From: Cryptomeria japonica
Taxonomy: Eukaryota; Streptophyta; Pinopsida; Cupressales; Cupressaceae
Length of the DNA: 64,000 nt
Reading direction: 5' to 3'
Assembly (NCBI RefSeq): GCF_030272615.1
Contig: NC_081411.1
Span: 159,479,471-159,543,470, forward strand
Shown piece by piece: positions 11,010-22,914 of the stretch (positions are counted from its first letter, which is position 1; each line of letters opens with the position of its first letter). The translations under genes were made by a program, and so were the position numbers. Under the pieces are notes generated by a model, which saw only the letters and a program-made list of their open reading frames with translations, was not told the DNA's origin and made no database searches.

Positions 11010-11215
11010 TAAGGAGTTGGCTATGGAGTGATAAGGTGATGTGTGTGGAGAGATAAGGAGCGGGAGATATAAGGCGACTGGAGAGATAAGAAGGGAGGAA
11101 TGTGGAGAGATAAGTTGAGGGAGATATAAGGAATTTGGAGAGATAAGCAGGGAGGCATAAGGAGTCTTGTGGAGAGATAAGGAGAAGGGAGTTATAAGGA
11201 GATTTATGGTGTGAC
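11010..11215 (+). repeat. minisatellite of ggagagataag units before LINE-B ORF1
   Basis: At least five units begin tggagagataag, mostly 33-34 bp apart with one of 24 bp, many with a second half like gggagatataagg. It is purine-rich on the + strand. It lies directly upstream of the LINE-B ORF1 remnant, so it may be the LINE 5' UTR. Confidence 0.75.
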
Positions 11216-11288
11216 GGATTGATAAGCTACAGGAGACAAATATTGGAAGCCTTAATGCTTCAGACATGTTCACCATGGGGATGGGGTT

Positions 11289-11853
11289 GTGGCAAAGTTT
11301 GTGGAAGAGGAGGACAAGGCCCAACAGGGGAAGAATGGAAGTGTCGGGGATTCGGTATCAACAGAGAAACCCCAAGCTCAAAGGGTTAGTGGAGAACATG
11401 AGACTTCTCTTGGGTTAAATGGTGATGGTCAGGACACAAGTCAAAAAGAACTAGTTCATCTGGTAGGCTATTAATAAGGTGGAGAAAGCCACGAAAGCCT
11501 TAGATGATGATAGGAAGGGGCCCCAAAAGGAAAAGAGCATGGAGGAAAATTTTCAGGAAGACCATAGAAGGCAAGCAGATAAGGATGAAGGGGAGTGGAA
11601 TGCAAAAGATATAGATTCAGACGAGGTGGCATGGGAAGAGGAGGAGGATGAATGGGGTTTGATTATTGATGAAGACATTATTGACATTTGTACTATCAAT
11701 CAAACTAATTCACAGGTGGTGTCAACTTGTTTAGGTAAGAAAAAAACAAGGGGTAAGAAGCCAAATAGGATCGAAATTGCTATGGCAAGCAATGTTAAGG
11801 GGCAATGTAAACTTTCAGTAGGGAAGGGTGGTGCCCTTCCTGAAGGAAAATGA
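11289..11853 (+). pseudogene. LINE-B ORF1 C-terminal remnant
   Basis: Two open pieces (11289-11474 and 11479-11853) are separated by a small break. The protein is highly charged, with an acidic block (DEVAWEEEEDEWG) and a basic tail ending GGALPEGK. The TGA stop at 11851-11853 overlaps the ORF2 ATG at 11850-11852 as ATGA. The DUF4283 half is not recognisable upstream. Confidence 0.7.
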
Positions 11854-14800
11854 AACTTATAAGATGGAATGTTAGGGGATGTAATGCCCCTGACAAAATG
11901 TGTTTGATCAACTATGGGTTGGATCAAATGAAGCCTGATTTAGTATGTTTGCAGGAAACCAAAATGAGCTTGAAGGATGCAGAGGTCTCATTGAGAATTT
12001 GGAGGTCGTGGTCAGGCATCTTCTCAAGTGCGATTGGGGCGGCGAGAGGTTTGTATATACTGTGGAATTTGATCTCCCTTAAGGTGGAGGAACTTGTTAA
12101 CTCTCAAGCATGGCAGCTATGTAAAATTTGCTTTTTTGGTTTAAATTGTGATTTTTTCCTTTTAAATGTTTACACCCCCGCTAAAGCCAAACTACAACCG
12201 AAGGTTTGGTAGAAATTGTTAGTGATTTTGCATAGCTTATCATAGGAATTGGTGATTCTTGGTGGGGAATTTAAAGCAATTTTTGATATGGCTCATAAGA
12301 AATAAGGTAAAGGGGGTGTTACAAGTTCGCAAGTTGGTTATTAGATTTTGTCTTGGATAATAGCCTAAGAGAGATTAAGACTAACAGTGGAATCTTCATG
12401 TGGTCTAACAGAAGAATGGATGGGGAGCATATTGCAGAAAAGTTGGATAGGCTCTTTGTAGGAGGTAATTGGGATGATAAACTCTTCTTTTTTAGGCTAC
12501 CATTAAACTAATGACTGCCTCGGATCACTTTCCGTTTGAGTTACTAGTGGTGCATGAATGTGCTCTGATAACATGTCCTTTCAAATTTGAAAAAATGTGG
12601 CTACAGGATAGTAGCCTTCAAAATCTAATCAAGGAATGGTGGGTTGAGGCTTTGGAGATCTATAGCACAAAAGATTACAAGTCCGTTAAGAAGCTTCAGT
12701 TCCTTAAAGGGAAGTTAAAGGAATGGAATAGACTAAAATTTGGGAACATTTTTGCAAATAAGGTTGTCATCGAGTCTAAACTTAAGGAGGTCTAGAAGGT
12801 CATAATGGATCAAGGTATGACGAATGAATTCTTAAATAAAGAGAAGAATTTGAAAGCCAAGTATGATGAAATCCTAGCCAGGGAAGAGGTCTATTGGAAA
12901 CACAAGTCTCGAGAGTGTTGGTTGAAAGATGGTGACAGGAACACAAAGTTCTTTAATAATTCGGTGAAGGTTAGTCATTCTTGGAACAAAATTATGTCTA
13001 TAAGGAGCAGGGCCAATATTTTACTGGACAAGGTGGAAGACATAAATAAAGAAGCAGTGGACTTCTTCAGTGAGTTGTTGAAGCAGAATGATAACCTTAA
13101 ATTTTAGCAACAAAATAGGCTTCTTGCGAATATCGCTAAAATTATTATGAAGAGTCAAAACTAGATGTTGTGTAGACCTATTCAATTGGAAGAAGTGAGA
13201 CATGTTCTTTTTTATTGAAGGAAATAAGGCCCTGGGACTTGACGGGTATCTTACTTTTTTTTATTAGCAATTATGGGAGGTGGTTGGCTTTGAGATGTGA
13301 GTTGTAGTGGAGGAGGCAATGGAAAGTGATCAGGTTGCGAAGGAATTGAATTGTACTTTCATTGCCCTTATTCCCAAAGTGGAGCATGTTAAATCCTTTG
13401 CTGATTTTAGACTGATTTCCCTTTGTAATACTTTGTATAAAGTGATTGCCAAAGTCATCATAAATCGTATGAAACCCCTTCTAAAGCTTATTATCTTGAA
13501 AGAACGGGGTGGGTTTGTTCCTAGGAGATCAATAGTTGAAAGTATCATCATCGCGCATGAAGATATCCATACAGTGAGAATTGCACAGGTTGATCGTATG
13601 CTAGTTAAATTGGATATCAGGAAAGCATATGATTGGTGGATCATACTTGCTTGCTTCAAGTATGATTTGGTGGATCATATTTTCTCAATCCTTGTAAATG
13701 GCAGCCCACAAGGTTTTTTTCAAACGTCTCAGAGTTTGTGTCAAGGAGACCCCCTCTGACCTTTCTTTTCATCATATTGGTGGAGGTTTTGGGGAGACAC
13801 ATTAAGCAATTAAGGAGCTCAAGTCAATGGAAAGAGATCGATATTGTTGTTGGTTTTGAATCAGTATCACATCCGTAATTTGCTAATGACACAATTTTGT
13901 TTGGGGAATCTTCTTTGAGAGAAGCTCGTATCATCAAGAAAGCTATAGATTCCTTTTGTGATGCTTTTGGTCAGCAGGTTAATTGGGCCAAGTCTGATGT
14001 GTTTTTCTTCAATACAGCCTTGGGGAGGCAGAGAGATATAGTGAGGATCTTGAGAGTAAAGTCAAGAAGTCTTCTAGGAAGGTTTTTAGGCACCCCTCTT
14101 TTTGGAGACCCAAATAGGGTAGGTTTGTGGCACAGGTTGATGGATAGTTATGTTAGTAAACTAGAGGGGTGGAAGACAAAATGGCTTACTTTGGCAGGAA
14201 GATTATTACTGTTGAAGTCAGTCTTATCAGCCATGCCAATCTATTCTATGGTGTGTTTAAAAATCCTTGAGAAAGTTGTTGAAAGCATAAACCAATATAT
14301 GCAGATTTTTTTTGGAATGGCAAGAGTGAGCAAGACAAGATTCCATTGGTGGCATGGGATTTAGTCTACCAGCCTAAAGGGTCTGGTGGGGCTGGGTTAA
14401 GAAACTAGAGCTATCTGAATGAAGCGATGGGTGCAAAACTCATATGGCATATGTATTTGAAACCTGACCAAAAATGGGTCCAAATCCTAAAGCACAAGTA
14501 TTTGGATTCCCTATCTAGGGAGAGAATTTTTACTATGAGAGATCTACCACGTGGATCGGCTATTTGGAATTTTATTGCTTCATGCAGGAAATTTATTATG
14601 AAGCGTATCACTTGGCAGCTGGGAAATGAGGAGAAAGCGAATTTCTGGACTGATTCGTGGGATGGAAGACTACCTTTATCTATGAGGCCGGATGTGGAGA
14701 GCGTTAGACTGGTGGCGGGACAGTATTGGGTAAGTGATTATTTGTTAAAAAATTATAGGAATGGTGTGGATGAATGGACATGGAAGGATGTGAGTGCACT

Positions 14801-15992
14801 CTCATTATCCTCCTCTCAATAAGCTATTTTTGAGGATATTCTTAGTGAGTATAGATCGTATCTCTTTCAAAAGGATAATATCATTAAATGGTGTGGGGCA
14901 AAATCAGGGTTGTATTTAGTCAAACTAGGATATAGGATCATTGAAAATTCAGCGATCAATGAAGAGCGGCCAACGAAATTATGTTGGAGTTCCCCTTGTT
15001 TATAGAAAGCGGGTGTATTTGCTTGGCTATCTTTGAAGAAGAGAGTTTTGATGGGGGAAAAACTTGGTAGGTTGGGTTTTAATGGTCCTTCTCAATGTAT
15101 TATGTGTAGAGCGAATGATGAATCACTGGACCACATATTGTTAAATTGTGAGATGGCACAGTGTGTGTGGAAGTTCTTGTTGTTCAAGCTAGGATGGGAG
15201 ATTCCTTTGCCAGAGAGGGTGATTGACTTATTTAAGAGTCGGTCCATTGAGAAAAGGAGATCAATTTACTTTAGCATCGGGATTGTTTCGCCTTCAATTG
15301 TAGTTTGGGAAATTTGGAAGGAGAGAAACAGATGCCTCTTTCAGGATAAGTCAGAATTGAGGGAGATATTGTGCGATAGAGTGGAAAGGGTCATTTCGGA
15401 AGTTGTTTCTTTGTCGATTGCAGATCATAATTTTGTTAAGCACCCTTTTAATATAGCAGATAAACTTATTTAATCTAGATGGCCTTTGTTGAAATGTAGA
15501 CCCGTTCATGGGTTTGTTGGGGTTGATCCTTCTTCCAATAGTGGAAAGGTTTCTAATGAGGTGTGGTCTGAATTGGAAAAGGGGTGGATCAAGATCAATT
15601 TTGGTGGAGCTTCAAGGGGAAATCTGGGTATCTCAAGTGCAGGGTGTGTGGCTCGTGATGAGAAAGGTAAAGTGTTGTTCAAAGAGGAACATAGATTACA
15701 AGATGGCACGAATAATGAGGCTGAGGCACATGTCGTTTTACTTGCACTAGATTTGGCAAGCAATATGAAAATTTCAAAGGAGGGGGACTCGAAAATTGTC
15801 GTGGATACAATTGTGAAAGGTGCTTCACCAAGCTAGAGGATTAATAAATTCATCTCGATTATTTGTTTGAGGCTTCGATCCTTTCAAGATTTCAGGATAA
15901 CCCACATTCGTGTTTCATGTTTCAATGAACTAGCAAAAACCTATTATGATAACATCCAAGCTGGAGTGACACACACATTGTTTGGTGGGTAA
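11850..15992 (+). pseudogene. LINE-B ORF2 remnant (endonuclease, RT, RNase H)
   Basis: It opens MKLIRWNVRGCNAPDK. The endonuclease block that should read GGDFNAI reads GGEFKAI near 12261, and SDHFPFEL survives near 12520. RT begins near 13350 (ALIPKVEHVKSFADFR). The catalytic box is FAND at 13879-13890, so the first Asp of FADD is now Asn, right after an in-frame stop. The zinc segment (15093-15160) keeps C-x2-C, His and Cys: CIMCRANDESLDHILLNC. RNase H (15585-15836) reads NFGGASRGN, so its first catalytic Asp is Gly. It is a dead copy. Confidence 0.88.
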
Positions 15993-15998
15993 ATAAAG

Positions 15999-17096
15999 TT
16001 GGCCAATAAAATTTACAACAAACTCAACAATGGACTAGAAATAACCTTAGTAGATGATTCAAAGGTTACTTCCTGCAATGATGACTCTTCCATACCCAAG
16101 CACAGATACATTTTCACAACTCTTGACCAAGTGGCTACCAAAAATAACAATTCAACCATTGACGTCATTGGAATTGTCATTAGTGTCGATCTGAGCTCAA
16201 TGATACAGAGAAGAGATGGTACAAAGGTTCCTAGGTGTACCATTAAGTTAGTTGACATGACTCGAACAACCATCGATGTTACACTATGGGGTGCAATGGC
16301 AGAAAAGGAAGGTACTAAACTCCAATGAAGACATTATTTACAAGAAACAACTACTCTTTCTATCAAGAGTGGTCATGTATGTGAATTCAATGGAAAGGTA
16401 ATAGGTACAACATTTAATACAAGCCTCTTCATAGACCCTCTGATAGAGGAATTGGTCCAGTTGAAAGATTGGTTCAACCATAATGTTGACATTGGACAAG
16501 AAATTGTGCATCAGCTTGTTGCACCTTCTACCACCCCTCAAAGAATGATGATCTGTGAAATCCGAACACATGCATCAAATTAAATGCAACCCTTCCATTG
16601 CATTGTAAAGGCAACCGCACAAGAGATAAAATCTAAGTCATTTTGCTATCCAGCATGTCCCACCCAAGTAAATGGAAAACCATGTAAGAAATGATTAGAC
16701 AAGACTGAAGAAGGAACTTGGTATTGTTTGAAGTGTAACATGACCCTGTCTGAGTGTAACTATAGATATATCCTCCAGAAAAATCTGCAAGACCACACAG
16801 ATAGAATATGGGCAATTGCATTTGATGAAGGGGCAACAAAACTTATGGGCATGCCTGCAAAAACATTATACATGCTTCAATTCGATGAGAGTGTCGAGCA
16901 AAGCACCGCAGAGGTAATAAAAAACGTGATGCATAATCAATTCCTCTTGAGCCTAACATGCAAAAATGAAACATGCAATAATGAAGAATGGTTGAAGGTT
17001 ACCATCACTAAGGCAAAGCAGCTAGATTTTGCCTCAGAGGGCACTATACTTGAGAAAATCAAAGAAATGTGTATTGATATGAGCCCCCAGCCTTAA
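15999..17096 (+). pseudogene. RPA70-like single-stranded-DNA-binding protein, interrupted
   Basis: The frame encodes an OB-fold segment (VIGIVISVDLSSMIQRRDG…VTLWG) and a C-terminal zinc segment with CYPAC, then CLKC near 16735, as in the RPA1 C-terminal DNA-binding domain. It stays in one frame over about 365 codons but has three in-frame stops (TGA 16326, TAA 16581, TGA 16692). RPA1 coats single-stranded DNA. Helitron copies are thought to serve element replication. Length is near two OB domains, shorter than cellular RPA70. Recently decayed rather than ancient. Confidence 0.75.
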
Positions 17097-17427
17097 AGCC
17101 AACACACAGTTGTAAATACAGTCAAAGATCTAATTTACCCCTATGTAATATAGCAGACAATAAATCCCCCTGATGCAAGTCCTCGGGCTTAAAGGCAGCA
17201 TAAAATTGTAAATAGAATTAGCATACAATTGTAAATAGAATGAAAATGTAATTTACCCCTACATAATACAATAGAAAGTAAATCTTCCTTATACAACATC
17301 CAATGTTTAACATGTATTAAATAAGATAGTAAATAGCTCTTAACATATGTAAAATACAAAATTTGTGCGTTCCAATATGCAATGTTCCATGTATATTATA
17401 TTGTGTTGTTAATATTTGGTGCAAGGC

Positions 17428-17522
17428 TTTCTTGTTAAGATCTTTATGATTTACCTCATGAATACTTCAAACAAATGGCTTTCTTGTTAAGATGTTTATG
17501 CTTTACCTCATGAATACTTCAA
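17428..17522 (+). repeat. 52-bp tandem duplication
   Basis: Two units begin ggctttcttgttaagat at 17425 and 17477 and both end tgaatacttcaaa; they differ at a few positions. It is a local duplication between the RPA and helicase parts. Confidence 0.75.
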
Positions 17523-17526
17523 AGAG

Positions 17527-20164
17527 ATGATTGACTCCTCCACTCAAGGAACCAACAATCACCCTAAAAAAATGCAAGATCAAAGAGAACTGAGTCGAAA
17601 AAGAAGTCGAACATATTATGCCAACCATAGGGAGCAAACAGCTATACATAGGCATTTGAAAAGAATAGAACAAAACGAAACTAATCATGTGGAAGGAAAA
17701 TCAGCAAACATGAAAAATCCTCAAGCTCACCAAAAACTACATGTACAAGAATGATATCAAACAAAGCAAGCAGCCAGCTTGAATGCTAATGCTAGGTTCA
17801 TGACAACAATGAAAAGCTTATGTAGGAAAATGGACATGCTTTCTAACTTGGAAATATGTAATATGTGCAATACAAAGTCAAATATGACCCATACTATAAA
17901 GATATCTCAATAGATTATAACAACTTAAACCAAATCCCCAAGGAAAGAACAAACGTATCAAACATGTTGCACATCATTGAAGCGAACGATGAGGAAATGG
18001 TAGCAAATAGGCCTTGATGAAGACCAAGTTGAGGCTATTACAACTAGTTCATATCATTTATATCCCACCTACCGAACAAACACCGTGAACTACAGATAAT
18101 TAATAAAACACTAGAGTTAGAGGAAAGCACAAATAACATCATTGACTGGCCAGAAATAGGCTCATCCCCAATTAATGAATATAATACCAAGGGAACGTGA
18201 TATCGGTGCACAAGAAACTTGCCATATGCTTCAAAAATTACCCCTTGTTGTTTGTAACAGACTATTTACAACTTTAAATGTTGGACGGAAAGTGTTACAC
18301 CGATTAACTAAAATACAAAATGAGACTATAGTAGAAAATAGTTACTTATGCTCCTATATGACCCGTCCTCCAGAGCTAGAGACAATCACATTACTCGAAT
18401 TTGCAAGATCTTACACCTATTTTACAATTCGTAAATCATGTAAATGGAAAAAGAGAACAATACAAGCCATTGTGAACATTTACCCAAAATTCTACAGTAT
18501 ACCCAAGGAAGACTCAAAACATTTTGAAACATTTTGTTGGAGTGAATTACTCGTATATAAACACTTTCAAAATATTGAGACCGATATAGGAGTTACCAAG
18601 GACACAATAATCACAAATTGGCATCAAATGCATGTAAACAAATATGAGGTATGGCACATCATCTGACATATCGAAGAAAATGCTAACCCCCAAGAAGAAG
18701 AAAACAACGAAGATGAAAGGAATATAACTACCACATCATAAATGAATGAGTGGGAACTACTCTCGAGAATGAGGCATACAATCAACAGCAATGTGGATGA
18801 ACTTGAATTACTAGGCCGATGTAAATTTGACACCAACTATAATTGGGGCGAAGCTAAAATACCACATGAATTGCAGGATATTGCATCACAATTTACAAAC
18901 ATAAAGAAAACAATCACCTAAGACGAACATGTACCAACAATGAAGTTTACACCCACCGATATGCTATTAACGGAACAAAAGAAAGCACTTTTGATAGTCT
19001 CGAATCAAAACACCAGTGTGTTTGACAAACCATTACACATGATCATACAAGGAATTGCGGGTACAGGAAAATCATACCCGATCAATTGTATAGGAATTAT
19101 GCTACAAGAAAATTCGCCACAACAAAAAAACCCAATACTCATACTAGCTCATACCAAAATTGTTGCATTTAACATTCATGCTATAACAATTCATTCAACA
19201 CTACGAATCCCCATCAAAGAAATGCAACCACTACATGGCCAAGCACTAACAATGTTCCAGGAAATGCTGAAGGACATAAGATATATACCCGTTGACGAGA
19301 TGAGCTCTATAGGTCCTAAACTATTATTGAAAATAGATAGCCGGCTTCGCGAAGCTTTCCCTCATCATAAACATTCATACTTGGAGGTGTATCTATGATG
19401 GCAATCACAATTTTGTCGAACATTACTAAACATACGCAATGCACACCCGACCCAAGAAGATTGGCAAATGTTGATGACATGAACAAAAGAACAATTAGCT
19501 TCAATGGAAAATAAGCAATTTGACACTGTGATCCATCTCTTTGCTACTAATGACATGGTAACCCTTCACAATAAACGAATGCTAAAACAAAAACCATCTA
19601 GTTGCAATAAGTAGAGCTACAACGACTACAAGCAAAACAACAATTGAGGCTGACAATGAACAACTTGAAAAGCAAGTCCTACTATCATTGGGCCAGTGAA
19701 TCATGCTCACAACTAACATATGGACACAAACAGGACTTGTCAATGGAGCTCTTGGTGAGATAATTGAAATAATGTATAGCCATGACTCCAAGCCACCTGA
19801 CATACCAATGTATATCATGGTCAGATTTGATAACTATAGTGGTCCCCTGTGGCACCCAAATGACCCGAATGTTGTACCCATAACACCAGTATCACTAGGC
19901 AACCTTAGGCAACTACCAATAAAAATGGCATGGGCTATGACCACACATAAAGCCCAAGGTTTAACACTACAAAAGGCAACCATCAATATCGGTGCAACAG
20001 AAAGGCAAGGACTAACATTTACTGCAATCTCCAGAGTGAAATCCTTGGAAGACCTCTATATTGACCCAGCATTATCTTATGAGAGGTATGCAAAAATGGA
20101 GAACAATCCATACATGGTCATAAGGAAAAAAGAAGAAGCTCGGCTCCAACACCTCTCTTTATAA
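17527..20164 (+). pseudogene. PIF1-family DNA helicase of a Helitron, interrupted
   Basis: An N-terminal Lys/Arg-rich piece (17527-17754) and middle pieces (18175-18666) resemble the region before the helicase in Helitron proteins. The helicase starts near 18940: LTEQKKALL, then Walker A GIAGTGKSY (about 19051-19077), Walker B-like VDEMSSIG (about 19291), then the C-terminal half at 19703-20164 with AWAMTTHKAQGLTL and SRVKSLEDLYIDP. These are the usual PIF1/RecD-like motifs. Stops at 18664 and 19396 and several shifts break it. It would unwind DNA during rolling-circle transposition. Confidence 0.8.
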
Positions 20165-22548
20165 CAAAAAAGTATGCTTCTTTAATCTTGTTTAGTGAAT
20201 TTAATCTATATACCATCAATGTAAATTCTTAATAAGTTTCTATGTTGCACACATGCCTCACAACCAAAGGAAGAACTTCAACTACAATAGCTCTCCTTCT
20301 AAAAAAAAGTAAAAAGTATGAAAAGTTCAAGATGTTCAAGCAGCATATTATGCTCTTCTAAAGGACAAGAGTATAGATCTCACCACATTATGGTTAGTTC
20401 GAGCAAAAACATGCGTTACTTCATAATGCACTTTATGGGTTTGCACCAAACTCCTCCATTACTAGCAATTCAACTGCTGCAATTGTTTATCACTAACATC
20501 AATCTGCGAATTAACCATTTTGTTAAATCTTTCTTTAATGAGTACGAAGTCACGCACTATCATCAATGATAACTGACTCTTGGTTTAATCAAATTGTTTA
20601 CTATTTGAGGTCCGAGACTTATAAAGGAAAAACATACCTTTGTATTGAGAGATCTACGAAGAAGAAGATGATAATGCACATGGAGAAAAAGAGCACAAAG
20701 AGCTCATCAATTATTTCTGCATCTAGCATAAATCATTTTAAATTTTTATTTGAACATTTGTATTGATTATATACTTTTTGCCTTCAAGTATACCACCAAC
20801 ACATGTGCAATTTAGTTGTTATTCATTTCAAAACTTTGTTTGCAATGGATAGCTGATTTCTATTTTAACCAATCTTCATATTGTTAATTTTGCAGGTTTC
20901 TAAATGCATAGCTCAAACAAACAGCAAGCCCACAGAGAAGCTCAAAACAATCAGCAAGCCCACAGAGAAGCTCAAAAAGCCCACAAAGAAACTCAAAACA
21001 ATTAGGAAGCATTTTGTGCATGTCAAGCTTTATGTTGGGCATTGTTTTTAGTACAATAGATTTTACACACAAAATGATACAGTTTTTACCATCCTTTAAA
21101 CAAAAAATAATCTGTATAATGCAGCTACTTTGTGTTTATTTGTGTGATACAGTTGCCAGTAATTTTCTTCCAAAGAAGAACAAATCACTGTCATTCGAAC
21201 CATGAACAAATACAAAGTCATTAGTGACTTGGAATCAATAAATGTTTTGATTTTCTCTGTTTTATCTTTGCCCTCTCAAGGCTTGAAACAAGCTATTAAA
21301 AAGGAAGGATGGGGATAGGAAAAGATTTAAGTACTCACATCGACCTATAATTTAGAAAAAAAAATGTAGTGCTTGCCATGGGAAATATTAGCAATGATTA
21401 AAAAACATTATTTGTTAAAAAGTGAACTAATTGTAAATTGATTTCTTTTTTTTTGAAAAATATTATCCTGGTGAATGATTTAGTTGTATTTCTCAAGAAT
21501 GATATGAAGTCAGTGAAAAGAAATATAAAAAAAGTAATTTCTCAGTTATTAGAATGTTGAATTTTTAATGTTTGGGTGTAACCATTGCACACATATCACA
21601 CCACTATAGCTGACCTATGGCTGATGTACTTCCAGAGTTTGCCAGCCATAGCTAAATATATGTTGTTCCTTCTCTTTCATCTTACAATCTGTTGTTTGCA
21701 AAGTCAGTTTACAAAATATATGTACTTCTCATCTTCATTATGTTGTTTATGTTAGTAATTTCCAGTTCATACATCAATGCAACAGATCAGATAAAAAGTA
21801 ATATTACTAAATTTTCTTTAATTTTTTAAATTAATAACTTTCATAGATTCTAAAATTCAGGTCCTTACCTATATTGTTTGATTATTGACAATGAATGTTA
21901 TTTAATTTATTTATTTTTTATCCACAACAGTAGATGACTATCTAATAATCCAATTTTTTTATTAAAAAAAACAGTTAAATTATAATTAATATGATCTTAC
22001 TATTATATTATTTTATAATCATTAATACGGTCTTATTATTATACTATCACACAAAAATTATATATTACATTTTGTATCGTCTTACAATATTATTATTTCA
22101 ATTTTTTTCTTCCAACATTCCACACAAATATTGTCCACATACCCACAAACCTATCGGTGTTGCACATTGGACCTTGCAAACTAATATAAGAGTAGAGAAT
22201 TCTATACTCCTGCATCTTTCTTCTCAAATTTGAACTATTAATTTTAAGTTCACAGGGGATACCTTGGGCATAATTAATATGATATTTATCCTAGTTTTAC
22301 ATTGTGCTTTCCCATTTGAGTAAATAAAGTAGGTACTTTAAATCAGCACACACTTTGCCTTCCAGCATTTCCCTGAAATGCCAGGAAGTAGAAGCTGAAA
22401 AAAATTATTGGAAAGCAATTGGCAACAACAGTTGAGGCACAAAAATTATTTCATGGGCCACCTCAAAAAAATTCTCATTACTGTATGCAACTATAATAAT
22501 ATAGCTCTCTCCAAATGCCCATTGTCCAGTTTCGTAACTTCACTATGT
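20165..22548. other. AT-rich intergenic stretch
   Basis: No gene supported; short open frames lack domains or repeats of known genes. It may contain the 3' end of the Helitron and the PHAX 3' UTR (right end, - strand). One short tandem repeat lies at 20921-21004. Confidence 0.5.
20921..21004. repeat. short tandem repeat, about 30-bp unit
   Basis: Three units built on agcaagcccacagagaagct followed by caaaa, the third degenerate (agcccacaaagaaactcaaa). Confidence 0.7.
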
Positions 22549-22914
22549 TTAATCAACTAAATCATCATAACCTACAGGTACGCGGATCCTATCTTTGACA
22601 GGTAATTTCACCTTCTCTGAAAGTATGGTCCGTGGACGAATGTCATCCCTGCAGCGATTTCCACAGGTTTTGTTACCTGTTCTTATGCCATCTACCCACG
22701 CCTTAACCATAGGATCTTGCAAAGATTTTTCTTGCAGACCATTCTCAGACTGCGTGTCCTTGCATGGTTCATAGAAATGCCTATGCATACTCTCGGTGAC
22801 TTGAGCTCCACCATTTCTGCCCAGATTATCTGAACCTATTCTATATCGTTTGCTGTTTTGTTGTCCGGCCGCTTCTGGACCGTACCGCTTATTATTTTCT
22901 TTTCTAAGTTCCTT
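22549..22914 (-). CDS. PHAX: PHAX terminal exon
   Basis: It is 366 bp: 121 codons and TAA. Acceptor …atgttgcag precedes AAGGAACTTAG. The variable middle is polar; the end (KLPVKDRIRVPVGYDDLVD) fits the conserved C-terminal motif of plant PHAX. The 489-bp intron before it (22915-23403) has GT-AG ends. Confidence 0.88.
   Translation of the reverse strand, partial: KELRKENNKRYGPEAAGQQNSKRYRIGSDNLGRNGGAQVTESMHRHFYEPCKDTQSENGLQEKSLQDPMVKAWVDGIRTGNKTCGNRCRDDIRPRTILSEKVKLPVKDRIRVPVGYDDLVD

Larger units (their letters stand above)
11020..15992 (+). mobile_element. LINE-B, degenerate L1-type non-LTR retrotransposon
   Basis: An ORF1 tail and a nearly full-length ORF2 (endonuclease, RT, zinc segment, RNase H) are present, with multiple stops and frameshifts. 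Coding similarity runs to the codons ending GVTHTLFGG and TAA near 15992, only about 7 bp before the Helitron-type RPA frame. The LINE 3' UTR is therefore missing. It was replaced, deleted, or is the place where the next element joined. Confidence 0.9.
15999..20164 (+). mobile_element. Helitron-type gene block: RPA70-like plus PIF1 helicase
   Basis: An RPA1-like frame is followed on the same strand by PIF1-family helicase pieces. Plant Helitrons are known to carry this pair together with a Rep/helicase protein. I see no HUH Rep domain; between the RPA and helicase parts only about 800 bp separates them, too short for the usual Rep region. Ends (5' TC, 3' hairpin plus CTRR) could not be fixed. 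The block is broken by many stops. Confidence 0.72.
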
